Shown one piece after another: positions 17,064-26,501 of a DNA stretch of 64,000 nucleotides; positions within the stretch are counted from its first letter, which is position 1, and every line of letters begins with the position of its first letter. Origin of the DNA: RYN-230 sp963841695 (GTDB lineage: Bacteria > Actinomycetota > Actinomycetes > Streptosporangiales > Streptosporangiaceae). Both the position numbers and the translations under genes were made by a program. The notes beneath the pieces are model-generated. The model was not told the origin of the DNA, made no database searches, and saw only the letters and a list, made by a program, of their open reading frames with translations. The DNA is taken from contig CAWJDQ010000002.1 in the NCBI GenBank assembly GCA_963841695.1, positions 434,001 to 498,000 on the forward strand. The letters run 5' to 3'.

Positions 17064-17969
17064 ATGGGCGACGCCGACTCCATGCTTCCCGGCGCGGCCG
17101 TGGCTGACCTATGGCAGCTCGAGTTCATCGACAACGGCTTGTTCCGCGGGTGGTGCATCGACGGGGCACCAATGTGCGCCTTCGGCGGACAGGTGGCCGC
17201 GCAGGCCCTCGCCGCTGCCGGCTCCGAGGTAGAGGGCGGCCGCCGGGCGCACTCCCTGCACGCCTACTTTGTCCGGCCAGGAGACACATCCAGGCCGGTC
17301 CTGTACCGCGTCGACCGCACCCGCGACGGGCAGTCGATCTCCACCCGGCAGGTTACCGCGATCCAGTCGGGAGACGCGATCCTCATCCTCGATGCCTCGT
17401 TCCACGCTCCCGAATCTGGCACCAGTCACGGGCCGACAGCGCCTGGCGTGCCTAGCCCATATGAGCGCGAACTGCGTGACCGTGACCTCCTGCCGCCCGA
17501 GCGTGCTACCGAGGCGCAGTGGCTGGTCGACCAGTCGGCCAAGTTCCGCTTCGAGTTCCGTTTCTGGGACCAGCCGGCGGCGCTGCTGGCGCGCCGGGGC
17601 GAGATGACCGACGGTCAGCAGTTCTGGTTCCGATCCCGCGACCGCCTGCCGGACGATCCGCTGCAGCACGCCTGCGCGCTGACCTACGCATCCGATCTGC
17701 ACCTGCTGTCCACCGCTCTCGCGGTGCACGGGCTCTCGGTGCGCACCAGCCCGATCCAGGCATCCAGCCTCGACCACGCCATCTGGTTCCACCGGCCTAG
17801 CCGCCTCGATGAGTGGCTGCTCTACGAGCAGTGGAGTCCCACGTCCGCCTCCGGCCGCACCTTGTCAACCGGGCGCATCTTCAGCGCTGCGGGCCATCTG
17901 GTCGCGACCGTCATGCAAGAAGGCCTGGTACGCCGTCAGCCCCGGGCCGTCCAGCACGGCGTGCCTTGA
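17064..17969 (+). CDS. tesB: Acyl-CoA thioesterase II
   Basis: 301-residue double-hotdog thioesterase hydrolysing acyl-CoA to free acid and CoA. Seen: FGGQVAAQALAAAGSEV, HSLHAYFVRPGDTSRPVLYRVDRTRDGQS, FHAPESG, and the second hotdog with ASSLDHAIWFHRP followed by the EWLLYEQWSPTSASGRTLSTGRIF segment. The length and order match TesB. In a catabolic island it probably recycles CoA from dead-end esters. Confidence 0.88.
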   Translation: MGDADSMLPGAAVADLWQLEFIDNGLFRGWCIDGAPMCAFGGQVAAQALAAAGSEVEGGRRAHSLHAYFVRPGDTSRPVLYRVDRTRDGQSISTRQVTAIQSGDAILILDASFHAPESGTSHGPTAPGVPSPYERELRDRDLLPPERATEAQWLVDQSAKFRFEFRFWDQPAALLARRGEMTDGQQFWFRSRDRLPDDPLQHACALTYASDLHLLSTALAVHGLSVRTSPIQASSLDHAIWFHRPSRLDEWLLYEQWSPTSASGRTLSTGRIFSAAGHLVATVMQEGLVRRQPRAVQHGVP

Positions 17970-17993
17970 CCGCCAGCCGGGCGTTTAAGTATA

Positions 17994-18009
17994 AATAGGT
18001 TAACCTATT
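17994..18009. promoter_or_regulatory. Perfect 16-bp palindrome, operator candidate
   Basis: AATAGGTTAACCTATT is a perfect palindrome placed 15 bases before the ATG of the acyl-CoA dehydrogenase at 18025 and overlapping a TATAAAT-like element (17990-17996). Binding would block initiation of the alpha-beta dehydrogenase operon. Dimeric TetR-type binding is inferred from symmetry only. Confidence 0.6.
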
Positions 18010-18024
18010 GTAGGAGCAGTGCAC

Positions 18025-19333
18025 ATGTCTGACCCGGTGAGCAGCGAGTTCGAGGTCCGGCGAGCTGCCCGCGCGTGGATCGACGACAATTTCGATCTCG
18101 ATCTCTCGCTCGGTGACTGGCTGTCGCGCCTGGTGGACTCCGGCTGGAGCGTTCCCACCTGGACGCCGGAGTGGTTCGGGCAGGGACTGCCGAACCAGAT
18201 CGCGGCTGCCGCCCTGGACGAGTTCCGCCGGGTGGGAGCACCGGGTCCGCCGCTCGGCCTGGCCAGGATGCTCGCAGCTCCGACGATCATCGCTCACGGA
18301 ACCCCGGAACAGAAACGGCGCTTCGTGCGCCCGATCCTGGTCGGGGACGAGGCCTGGTGCCAGCTGTTCAGCGAGCCTGGCGCGGGCAGTGACCTGGCCA
18401 GCTTGCAGACCAGGGCGGTCCGGGACGGCGACGAGTACGTCATCGACGGCCAGAAGGTGTGGACCTCCGGGGCGCGGGTCGCGGACTTCGGGATGCTGCT
18501 CGCGCGCACCGACACGAGCGTGCCGAAGCACCGGGGCATCACCTACTTCGCCCTGCCCATGGACCAGCCCGGGGTGGAGATCAGGCCGTTGCGGGAGATG
18601 ACGGGTGAGGCCCTGTTCGCCGAGGTCTTCCTGACCGAGGTCCGTGTTCCCGCGAGCCAGGTGATCGGCGCGCCCGGAGAGGGCTGGGCGGTCGCGATGA
18701 CGACACTGGCCTACGAACGGACTGGGCTTGGTTCCGGCGCGTCCCTGGACTTCGCCGCGCACGCGCCCGGGGGCCGCGTCTACCGAGCTTCGCCAGCAGA
18801 CGTTGCGCGAGTACCTGGGCTCCGGCGATTCCATCGCGCAGTCCCTAGAGAGCGCCGGGGCCATGCGCCGCCGTGGGGTGAGTTCACTCATCCGGCTGGC
18901 CAAGGACCTGCACCGCGATAACGATCCACTGGTGCGCCAGAAGCTGGCCCAGCTGTACACCGTAACTAAGGTCAACGCGTGGAACGGGCTCCGCGCCCGG
19001 GAAGCGCGCAAGGCGGGCCGTGGGCAGACGCCGGAGGCATCCCTCGGCAAGCTCCTGTTCGCCGAGACGACACGCATGTGGCGCGACACGGCCGCCGCGA
19101 TCGCCGGACCGCGCAGCATGCTGGCCGAGAATGACGGGCCAATGGATGGCTACGTGGCATTCCAGGCGTTGTCTGCTCCGTCCCCGGCCATCTACGGGGG
19201 CTCCGACGAGATCCAGCGCAATGTCCTCGGTGAGCGGCTGCTCGGCCTGCCCCGTGAACCGGACCCGTCGCGGAACGTCCCGTTCCGCGACATCAGGTCC
19301 GGCCCGCCCAGCCAGGCAACCGACGGGAAGTGA
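18025..19333 (+). CDS. Acyl-CoA dehydrogenase, catalytic-type (alpha) chain, one frameshift
   Basis: About 435 residues when joined. First frame: DSGWSVPTWTPEWFGQGL, WCQLFSEPGAGSDLASLQTRA, DGQKVWTSGARVADFG, ATTLAYERTG-like MTTLAYERTGLGSG; after a frame change near 18750-18780 the second frame continues with ELRQQTLREYLGSGDS and ends YGGSDEIQRNVLGERLLGLPREP. Both halves are intact, so a one-base indel explains the break. Its stop overlaps the GTG of the partner chain (GTGA, 19330-19333), showing tight coupling. Confidence 0.82.
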
Positions 19334-20469
19334 CGAACGTGTCCCTGGCCTTCACCGCTGAGCAGGAAGAGCTGCGCAGCAGCCTCCGCTCGTTCTTTGC
19401 GGCGTACTCGTCCACGCAGGACGTGCGCAAGCTGATGGAGACGTCGGAAGGCTACGATGCCGCCGTCTGGAAGCGAATGGCTGGCGAGCTCGGCCTGCAG
19501 GGCATCGCGCTGCCTGAAGAGGTCGGTGGCAGTGGCTACTCGATCATCGAGCAGATCGTCATCCTGGAGGAGATGGGCCGGGCGCTGGTCTGCTCGCCGT
19601 ACTTCAGCACAGTCATCCTGGCCGCGACCGCATTGCTCGAGTCCGGCGACCTCGACGCCCAGCACGAGTTCCTGCCCGGGATCGCCGGGGGGACCACGAT
19701 AGCGACGATCGGCCTCGCGGAAGACGACGGTGAGTGGACCTCGGCCGGATGCGCCACGACGGCAACCCGGACCGGGCCGGGTTACGTCCTGGACGGCAGC
19801 AAGTCATACGTGCTCGACGGCCATACCGCGGACCTTGTCCTCGTGGTGGCACAAGCGCCCTCAGGGCCGAGCCTGTTCGCCGTGGACGGCACCGCGCCTG
19901 GCCTCAGGCGGCGGCTGCTGCACTCCCTGGACCAGACGCGAAAGCTGGCTGCGCTCAGCTTCAGCTCGACGCCCGCGCGGCTGGTCGGCATCGAGGGAGA
20001 TGCAGCGCGGGTGGCCGACAGCACGATGCGGGGAGCCGCTGTCGCGCTGGCCGCCGAGCAGGTCGGTGGCGCGGGCCGCTGCCTCGAGCTCAGCGTGGAG
20101 TACGCCAAGCTACGCGTGCAGTTCGGTCGGCCAATCGGCAGCTTCCAGGCGATCAAGCACAAGTGCGCGAACCTCCTGGTGGAGGTGGAGTCGGCACGCT
20201 CGGCCGCATACTACGCGGCCTGGGCCGCGCTCGACCGCTCCGCCGAGCTGCCCCTGGTGGCCAGCCTGGCCAAGGCGTACTGCTCGGACACGTTCGCCTT
20301 GGCCGCCGCAGAGATGATCCAGATCCACGGCGGTATCGGGTTCACGTGGGAGCACGACGCCCACCTGTACTACCGTCGGGCGAGGTCGTCCGCCGTGCTG
20401 TTCGGCACGCCCGAGCAGCACCGCGACATCGTCGCCGGGCTACTCCTGGATGGCGGACCAGCCAGCTAG
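19330..20469 (+). CDS. Acyl-CoA dehydrogenase, partner-type (beta) chain
   Basis: 379 residues, GTG start overlapping the alpha chain stop. Seen: LPEEVGGSGYSIIEQIVILEEMGRALV, RPIGSFQAIKHKCANLLVEVESAR and IQIHGGIGFTWEHDAHLYYRRA, ending RSSAVLFGTPEQHRD. This is the third alpha-beta pair of the window. Its 3' end overlaps the convergent racemase gene by 30 bases. Confidence 0.86.
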   Translation: MTNVSLAFTAEQEELRSSLRSFFAAYSSTQDVRKLMETSEGYDAAVWKRMAGELGLQGIALPEEVGGSGYSIIEQIVILEEMGRALVCSPYFSTVILAATALLESGDLDAQHEFLPGIAGGTTIATIGLAEDDGEWTSAGCATTATRTGPGYVLDGSKSYVLDGHTADLVLVVAQAPSGPSLFAVDGTAPGLRRRLLHSLDQTRKLAALSFSSTPARLVGIEGDAARVADSTMRGAAVALAAEQVGGAGRCLELSVEYAKLRVQFGRPIGSFQAIKHKCANLLVEVESARSAAYYAAWAALDRSAELPLVASLAKAYCSDTFALAAAEMIQIHGGIGFTWEHDAHLYYRRARSSAVLFGTPEQHRDIVAGLLLDGGPAS

Positions 20470-21527
20470 GACGTCCGCCACGGTCGGGGTGCGGGTGCAA
20501 GCAGCGGGACGGCTGGCCGGGGTCCGCAGGAACCGTAGGCCGGGCCCGGGCTCGGGAATCCCCCCCGGGTCCGTCAGGTAGCTACCGCGGGCCCTGGCCT
20601 GCTGGTCCGTACTGGCCTCGCGCAGGCTCAGCACCGGGGTAACGCAGGCATCTTTCCCGCGGAAGGCCTCGGCCCACTCCTCGCGGGTGCGGGTCCGGAA
20701 GACCTCCTCGAAGCGCTGCCGCATGGCCGGGAAGCCGGCCGGTTCCTGGTCAAACTGGCCAGCCAGGCCCAAGCCCTCCAGCAATGCGGCAAAGAAGCGT
20801 GGTTCCAGTGCGCCCACGGCAACGTAGCGATCGTCCGCGCAGCGGTACGTGGCGTAATACGGTGTGCCGCCGTCGAAAGAGTTCGAGCCACGCTGGTCTG
20901 ACCACTCCCCGAGTCCGACCATCCGGTGCTGGTAGAGGGCAAGGCTGGCCGCTCCTTCGGACATCGCGATGTCCACGACCTGACCACGCCCGCTCCCGGT
21001 CCGCTCGTGCAGCGCCGCGAGCACCCCGAGGAGCGCGAACATCGTCCCGCCCCCGTAATCGCCGATCAGGTTAAGTGGCGGTACCGGCCTGGACCCATGC
21101 TCGCCGACCGCGTGCAGCACACCGGTCACCGACACGTAATTGATGTCGTGACCGGCTTCCTGGGCCCGCGGCCCGTCCTGGCCCCAGCCAGTCAGCCGGG
21201 CGAAGATCAGCCCGGCATTGCGGCTCAGGCAGACCGTGGGTCCAATACCGAGCCGTTCCAGGACTCCGGGCCGGAACACGTCCAGCAGCACGTCCGCCCG
21301 GTCGATGAGGGCGAGCACTACCTCGCGGTCGCCCGGATCCTTAAGGTCCGCCGTCAGCGTGGCCGGCCCCTGGCCAGCGGGTGGCGGGCCGCGCCCGCAT
21401 CCGAGGGCGACGCAATCCGGACTACATCAGCCCCGAGATCAGTCAGCAGCGTCCCGGCGAACGGGCCGGGACCGAGCCCCGCCATCTCCACCACCCGCAG
21501 CGATGTCAAGGGTCCGCTTCGCATCAT
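20440..21527 (-). CDS. amacr: Alpha-methylacyl-CoA racemase (CaiB/BaiF family), one frameshift
   Basis: About 362 residues when joined. N-terminal frame: SLRVVEMAGLGPGPFAGTLL, then TDLGADVVRI; a frame change near 21330-21360 leads to LIDRADVLLDVFRPGVLERLG. The family catalytic pair is visible as the histidine in AGHDINYVSVTGVLH and the aspartate in NLIGDYGGGTMF, which marks true methylacyl-CoA racemases rather than CoA-transferases. It would interconvert 2R and 2S methyl-branched acyl-CoA so that stereospecific acyl-CoA dehydrogenases can act, pointing to a methyl-branched isoprenoid or steroid side-chain substrate. Confidence 0.82.
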
Positions 21528-21562
21528 CCTGCCCGGTGTCAACCTTGGAAGTGGAGCTCAGT

Positions 21563-21579
21563 AGTTCTATAGTATAACT
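21563..21579. promoter_or_regulatory. AT-rich divergent promoter, imperfect palindrome
   Basis: AGTTCTATAGTATAACT is an imperfect dyad inside a 45-base AT-rich tract (21560-21600) between the divergent racemase and thiolase genes. The neighbouring ATAACTAGATAACTA adds a direct repeat of ATAACTA-like units. Promoter and operator function is inferred from base composition and position. Confidence 0.45.
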
Positions 21580-21618
21580 AGATAACTACTAGATTCTAAA
21601 AGTCTGTTGGAGTGGCGC

Positions 21619-22770
21619 ATGCGTGAAACAGTCATCGTCGAGGCGGTGCGGACGCCGGTCGGTAAGCGCAACGGGGGGCTGTCGCGCATGCACGCAGCCG
21701 ACTTGTCGGCCTGGTGCTCAGCGAACTGGTGCAGCGTACCGGGTTGGATCCGGAGGTGATCGATGACGTCATCTGGGGATGCGTGTCGCAGGTGGGCGAC
21801 CAGTCGAGCAACATCGGCCGTTTCGCGGTGCTGGCCGCAGGCTGGCCCGAGACCATCCCGGGCACGACGATCAACCGGGCGTGCGGCTCGAGCCAGCAGG
21901 CGCTCGACTTCGCCGCGCAGGCGGTCATGTCCGGCCAGCAGGACGTCGTGGTGGCCGGCGGTGTCGAGGTGATGAGCCGGGTGCCGCTGGGCTCGGCCCG
22001 GGCGAGTCGGGCTGCCCTACGGCCCCAAGGTGCTGGCCCGCTACGATGAGTTCTCTTTCAACCAAGGGCTCAGTGCCGAGATGATCGCCAAGAAGTGGGG
22101 CTTCTCCCGGCACGAGCTCGACGAGTACGCGCGCGGTCGCACGAGCGGGCCGCAGCGGCCAGGACAACGGCGCCTTCGACGCGCAGATCGTGCCGGTTCT
22201 GAGACGACGGCCACGAAGTCGTCGACGGACGAGGGCGTGCGGCGGGGCACCACCGTGGAGAAATCTGGCCGCACTCAAGCCCGCTTTCCGCGACGACGGC
22301 GTCATCCACGCCGGCAATGCCTCGCAGATCTCCGATGGCGCTGCGGCGTTGCTGGTGACGACGTCCGCAGACCGCGCCCGGAGCTCGGCCTGGCCCCGCT
22401 CGTGCGCTACCAGGGCCGGCGCGGTGGCCGGGGCGGACCCGGTGCTGATGCTCACCGGCCCGATCCCGGCTACCGAGAAGGTGCTGGCCAGCGGCCGGCG
22501 TGGCGATCGCCGGAGATCGGCGTGTTCGAGGTGAACGAGGCCTTCGCCCCGGTTCCGCTGGCATGGCTTGCCGAGACCGGGGCCGACCCTGAGCTGCTCA
22601 ATCCCCTCGGCGGAGCCATCGCCCTCGGTCACCCGCTCGGCGCATCCGGTGCGGTGCTGATGACACGGATGGTGCATCACATGCGCGACCACGGGATCCG
22701 CTACGGACTGCAGACCATGTGCGAGGGCGGCGGTACCGCCAACGCCACGCTCGTAGAACTCGTTGCCTGA
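21619..22770 (+). CDS. fadA: Acetyl-CoA C-acyltransferase (thiolase), several frameshifts
   Basis: About 384 residues joined, normal thiolase length. Start ATG at 21619: RETVIVEAVRTPVGKRNGG. A missing C near 21700 (ADLS/LVLSELV) and further slips near 22010, 22150-22260 and 22500 break the frame. Catalytic residues are all present: NRACGSSQQALDFAAQA (nucleophile), GGAIALGHPLGASGAV (histidine) and TMCEGGGTANATL (second cysteine). Degradative thiolase for the last step of beta-oxidation. Twelve bases before the next acyl-CoA dehydrogenase. Confidence 0.8.
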
Positions 22771-22782
22771 CAGAGGCATCGC

Positions 22783-23939
22783 ATGCGGCGAGACCTGTTC
22801 ACCGCCGAGCAGGAGGCGTTCCGCGCGCTGGTCCGGGACTTTATCGAACGCGAGGTCGTGCCCGCCTACCCGGAGTGGGAGAAGGCCGGGCGAGATGCCG
22901 CGCGACGTCTTCAGGCAGATGGGTGACGCTCGGGATGATCGGGATGGCGATTCCCGAGGAGTACGGCGGCGGCGGCATGCCCGACTACCGCTACAACGTC
23001 GATGCTGCAGGAGGAGGCCGCGCGGGCGCTGGTCACGCTGCGGCGGCTGCGCACCCAGCTCGACGTGATCCTGCCGTACTTCCTGCACTACGCGAACGAC
23101 GAGCAGCGGGAGCGCTGGTTCCCCGGCCTGGCCGACGGGTGAGTGCTCACCGCCGTCGCGCATGACCGAGCCCGGAACCGGATCGGACCTCGCGGGTATG
23201 CGCACGACGGCGGTGCGCGACGGCGACCACTACATCGTCAACGGCGCCAAGACATTCATCACCGGCGGCATGCTGGCCGACCTCGTGATCGTGCGTCGCC
23301 CGCACGTCGACCGACCCGACAACCGGCGCAAGGGCCTGACGCTGCTCGTCGTCGAGGACGGGATGGAGGGTTTCGACCAGGGCCGCAAACTGGACAAGAT
23401 GGGCTGCAAGGTCCAGGACACCGCCGAACTGTCGTTCGCCGACGTCCGTGTGCCCGTCGGCAACCGCCTCGGCGAGGAGGGTGAGGCGTTCGCCTACCTC
23501 GGCCACAACCTGCCGCAGGAGCGGCTGACGGTCGCGGTCGGCTCGGTGGCGCAGGCGCGCTCGGCGATCGACGCGGCGATCGAGTACATCAAGGACCGCA
23601 AGGCTTTCGGGACAGACCGTCGGCTCGTTCCAGAACACCAAGTTCGAGCTGGCCGCCGTGCGCCGCCGAGGTCGAGGCCGGCCAGGCGATGCTCGACCGG
23701 GCGGTGGCGCTGCATGTCGCGGGCGAGCTGTCCGGCGCCCGACGCCGCGCAAGGTCAAGCTCTTCTGCACCGAGATGCAGGCCCGCGTGATCGACCGCTG
23801 CCTGCAGCTGTTCGGCGGCTACGGCTACATCATGGAGTACCCGATCGCCCGGCTGTACGCCGATGCCCGGGTGACGCGCATCTACGCCGGCACCAGCGAA
23901 GTGATGAAGTCCATCATCAGCAAGTCACTGGGCCTGTAG
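22783..23939 (+). CDS. Acyl-CoA dehydrogenase, several frameshifts
   Basis: About 385 residues joined. Seen across frames: RDLFTAEQEAFRALVRDFIE, MIGMAIPEEYGGGGMPDYRYN, MTEPGTGSDLAGMRTTAVRD, NGAKTFITGGMLADLVIV, RLTVAVGSVAQARSAID, YIKDRKAFG, and the complete end CLQLFGGYGYIMEYPIARLYADARVTRIYAGTSEVMKSII split over one continuous stretch, with the catalytic-base glutamate region before GTSEVM. Frame slips near 22900, 22925, 23010, 23140, 23630-23750. A conventional homomeric acyl-CoA dehydrogenase, perhaps for short-chain substrates. Confidence 0.8.
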
Positions 23940-23955
23940 GCCGGGGAGCTACCAC

Positions 23956-24724
23956 GTGCGGATCCAAGGAATCTCGGCCCTGGTCACCGGAGCGGCCTCC
24001 GGCCTGGGTCTGGCGACTGCACAGCGGCTGGCCAGGCTAGGCGCGACCGTCACCCTGGTTGACCTGCCCGACTTCCGAGGGTGCCGCAGCCGCAGCCGAT
24101 CTCAGTCCACCCGGGACGTTCGTCGCGGCCGACGTCACGTCGGAACCGGACATGGCGGCCGCCCTGGCCACGGCCGCGAAGAGCGGCCCGGTCCGCGCGG
24201 TCGTGCACTGCGCAGGGCGCGGCGGGGACCGAGTCCGCGTCATCGACAAGAAGGGCACGCCCGGGGACCTTGGCACGTTCGCCGAGGTAGTGCGGATCAA
24301 CCTGATCGGCACCTATAACGTGCTACGGCTGGCGGCCGCGCAGATGAGCGACAACGAGCCAGCCGAGGGCGAGCGGGGCGCGGTTGTCCTCACCGCCTCG
24401 GTCGCGGCGTTTGACGGGCAGATCGGCCAGACCTCGTACACCGCATCTAAGGCAGCAGTGCACGGCATCACGCTGGTCGCCGCACGCGACCTGGCCAGCT
24501 GGGGGATCCGGGTCAACACCATCGCGCCCGGGGTGTTCGACACTCCGATGCTCGCTCGGCTGCGGGCGGACATCCGGGAGGGCCTCGCGGCGACCGTGCC
24601 CTTCCCCAAGCGCCTCGGCTCCGCCGCGGACTACGCCCAGATGGCCGTCTCGCTGCTGGAGAACGGCTACGTCAACGGCGAGACCGTACGCCTCGACGGG
24701 GCCATCCGCATGCCGCCGCGATGA
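23956..24724 (+). CDS. SDR, type 2 3-hydroxyacyl-CoA dehydrogenase-like, one frameshift
   Basis: About 256 residues. Starts RIQGISALVTGAASGLGLATA (Rossmann TGxxxGxG), frame slip near 24075 at VDLP-EGAAAA, then VVHCAGRGG, ASVAAFDGQIGQTSYTASKAAVHG (Tyr-x-x-x-Lys) and PGVFDTPML. The FDGQIGQ.YTASK signature is that of HSD17B10-type 3-hydroxyacyl-CoA dehydrogenases. GTG start at 23956 follows GGGGAGC. Stop overlaps the next ATG (ATGA). Confidence 0.82.
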
Positions 24725-25484
24725 CGGACGAAGTCCGGGTCGAAGCGTCCGGCGGTGTCCTGATCATCACGATCGACCGCCCGAAGCAGCGTAACGCCAT
24801 GACCCTCGCCGCTTCGCGGCTCATTGCCAGAGCCCTGGACGAGCTGGATCACCAGACCGATCTGTCCGTCGGTATCCTCACCGGCGCCGGCGGCACGTTC
24901 TGTGCCGGGATGGACCTTAAGGCGTTCCTCGCCGGGGAACGGCCGACGGTACCGGGGCGCGGTTTCGGCGGCCTGACTGAGGCGCCGCCAGATAAGCCGC
25001 TGATCGCGGCCGTCGAGGGATACGCCGTGGCCGGCGGATTCGAGCTGGTCCTGGCGTGCGACCTCGTCGTCGCCGGACACGGCGCGATGTTCGGCCTACC
25101 CGAGGTACGACGCGGCCTGGTCGCCAGGGCTGGCGGTCTGCTGCGACTGCCGTCACGGCTCCCACTCCCGATCGCGATGGAGATCGCGCTGACTGGTGAG
25201 TACCTGACGGCCGGGCGGGCCTTGGCCCTCGGGCTGGTCAACCGGGTCACTGAGGACGGCGGGGCACTCGCGGCGGCGCGCGCCCTGGCCCAGACCATCG
25301 CGGCGAACGCCCCTCTCGCAGTAGCGGCGTCCAAGCGGGTGCTGCTGGACAGCTGTACTGGCCAGCCGATGAGCGCAGTTCCCGGCAGGCCGCGCTGACC
25401 GACCACGTGTTCGAGTCGGAGGACGCGATTGAGGGAGCACGAGCGTTCGCGGAGAAGCGCCTGCCGCGCTGGGTCGGCCAGTAA
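24721..25484 (+). CDS. Enoyl-CoA hydratase, frameshift near the end
   Basis: About 254 residues joined. Seen: ITIDRPKQRNAMT, TFCAGMDLKAF, EGYAVAGGFELVLACDLVVA and FGLPEVRRGLVARAGG (catalytic-glutamate region). The frame runs out at 25398, but the alternative frame from about 25370 restores DERSSRQAALTDHVFESED and EGARAFAEKRLPRWVGQ, ending TAA at 25484. Coupled by ATGA to the SDR, so hydration and 3-hydroxy oxidation genes are adjacent. Paralogue of the hydratase at 5072. Confidence 0.83.
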
Positions 25485-25512
25485 ACCTGCCGGTAGGGGG
25501 AAGGGACAGCAG

Positions 25513-26501
25513 ATGACTACGGTCCTGGTCACCGGCGCAACCGGCCTGCTGGGCGGCAACGTCTGCCAACTGCTGCGCAGCGCGGAAGTCAGCGTGCGCG
25601 CCCTGGCCCGCGACCCCGGTTCCGCGAGTGCGCTGGCCGCGCTGGGTGTCGAGGTCGCACCGGGCGACGTCACGGACCCGGCGAGCCTGCGCACTGCGGC
25701 GGCCGTATGCGACGCGATCGTCCACGCAGCCGGGCTTTTGGGCGGCACGGCCCAGAATCTGACCCGGCAGCTCGAGGTGAACGAGACAGGGTCGGCGAAC
25801 GTCTTCCAGGCGGGTGCCGACGCAGGGTGCCGCGTCGTGCACGTCAGCACACTGGCCGCGCTCGACCAGAGCAAGACAGTAACCGAGGCCAGCTCGATCG
25901 AGTCGGCGGCCCGGGACCCGTACTCGCGGACGAAACGGGCCGCCCACCTGGCGGCACTGTGGCGCGCGAAGCCGGCGAGGACGTCGTCCTGGTGGTCCCG
26001 GGGTCGATCTACGGTCCGGGCCCGTCCGTATCCCGGGCACTGGGACCCACCAGCTTTAACCGGCTCCTGCGCGGTGCGATCAACGGCCGCCTCACCCACT
26101 ACCCTCAGACGTCCTCGGTCTCGGTGTATGCCGATGATGTGGCCCAGGCAGTCGTCGGAGCTCTGATGCACGGGCGCGCTGGCGACGTGTTCCTGGCGGT
26201 GGGGGCGGACGACGCCCTGCCTTCCACTGACTTCTTCAACCTGGCCTGCGAGCTGGCTGGCGTCGATCACCGCGTCCAGCCCCTGGTCATCGACACGACG
26301 GCGCCTGACGCCGTCGCGACCTACGGCGAGAGCATGATCAGCTCCCTCAGCAGGCCGCGGGCGACGCCTGCCGTCAATGCCTCATGGACGCAGCAACGCC
26401 TCGGGCTGTCGCCGGTTACCGTCCGCGTCGGCCTCGCCAGCACGGTGGCGTGGCTGGCGCGCAACAACCAGATAACCGGAGGCTCGGCACATGCCCGATG
26501 A
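25513..26501 (+). CDS. NAD-dependent epimerase/dehydratase (extended SDR), one frameshift
   Basis: About 329 residues. Starts TTVLVTGATGLLGGNVCQLL (NAD-binding TGxxGxxG); HVSTLAAL and the YSRTK active-site segment follow (Tyr-x-x-x-Lys), then a frame change near 25965 and VVLVVPGSIYGPGPSVSR, ADDVAQAVVGAL. It resembles 3-beta-hydroxysteroid dehydrogenase/cinnamoyl-reductase type extended SDRs; the substrate cannot be assigned. Overlaps the aldehyde dehydrogenase start by 11 bases. Confidence 0.78.

Noticed and set aside
20440..21527. CaiB-type CoA-transferase
   Set aside because: Catalytic His and Asp of methylacyl-CoA racemases are present and the transferase aspartate context is not evident.
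24849..26270. 473-codon minus-strand open frame
   Set aside because: Shadow of the hydratase and epimerase genes; Ser/Ala/Arg-rich without domains.
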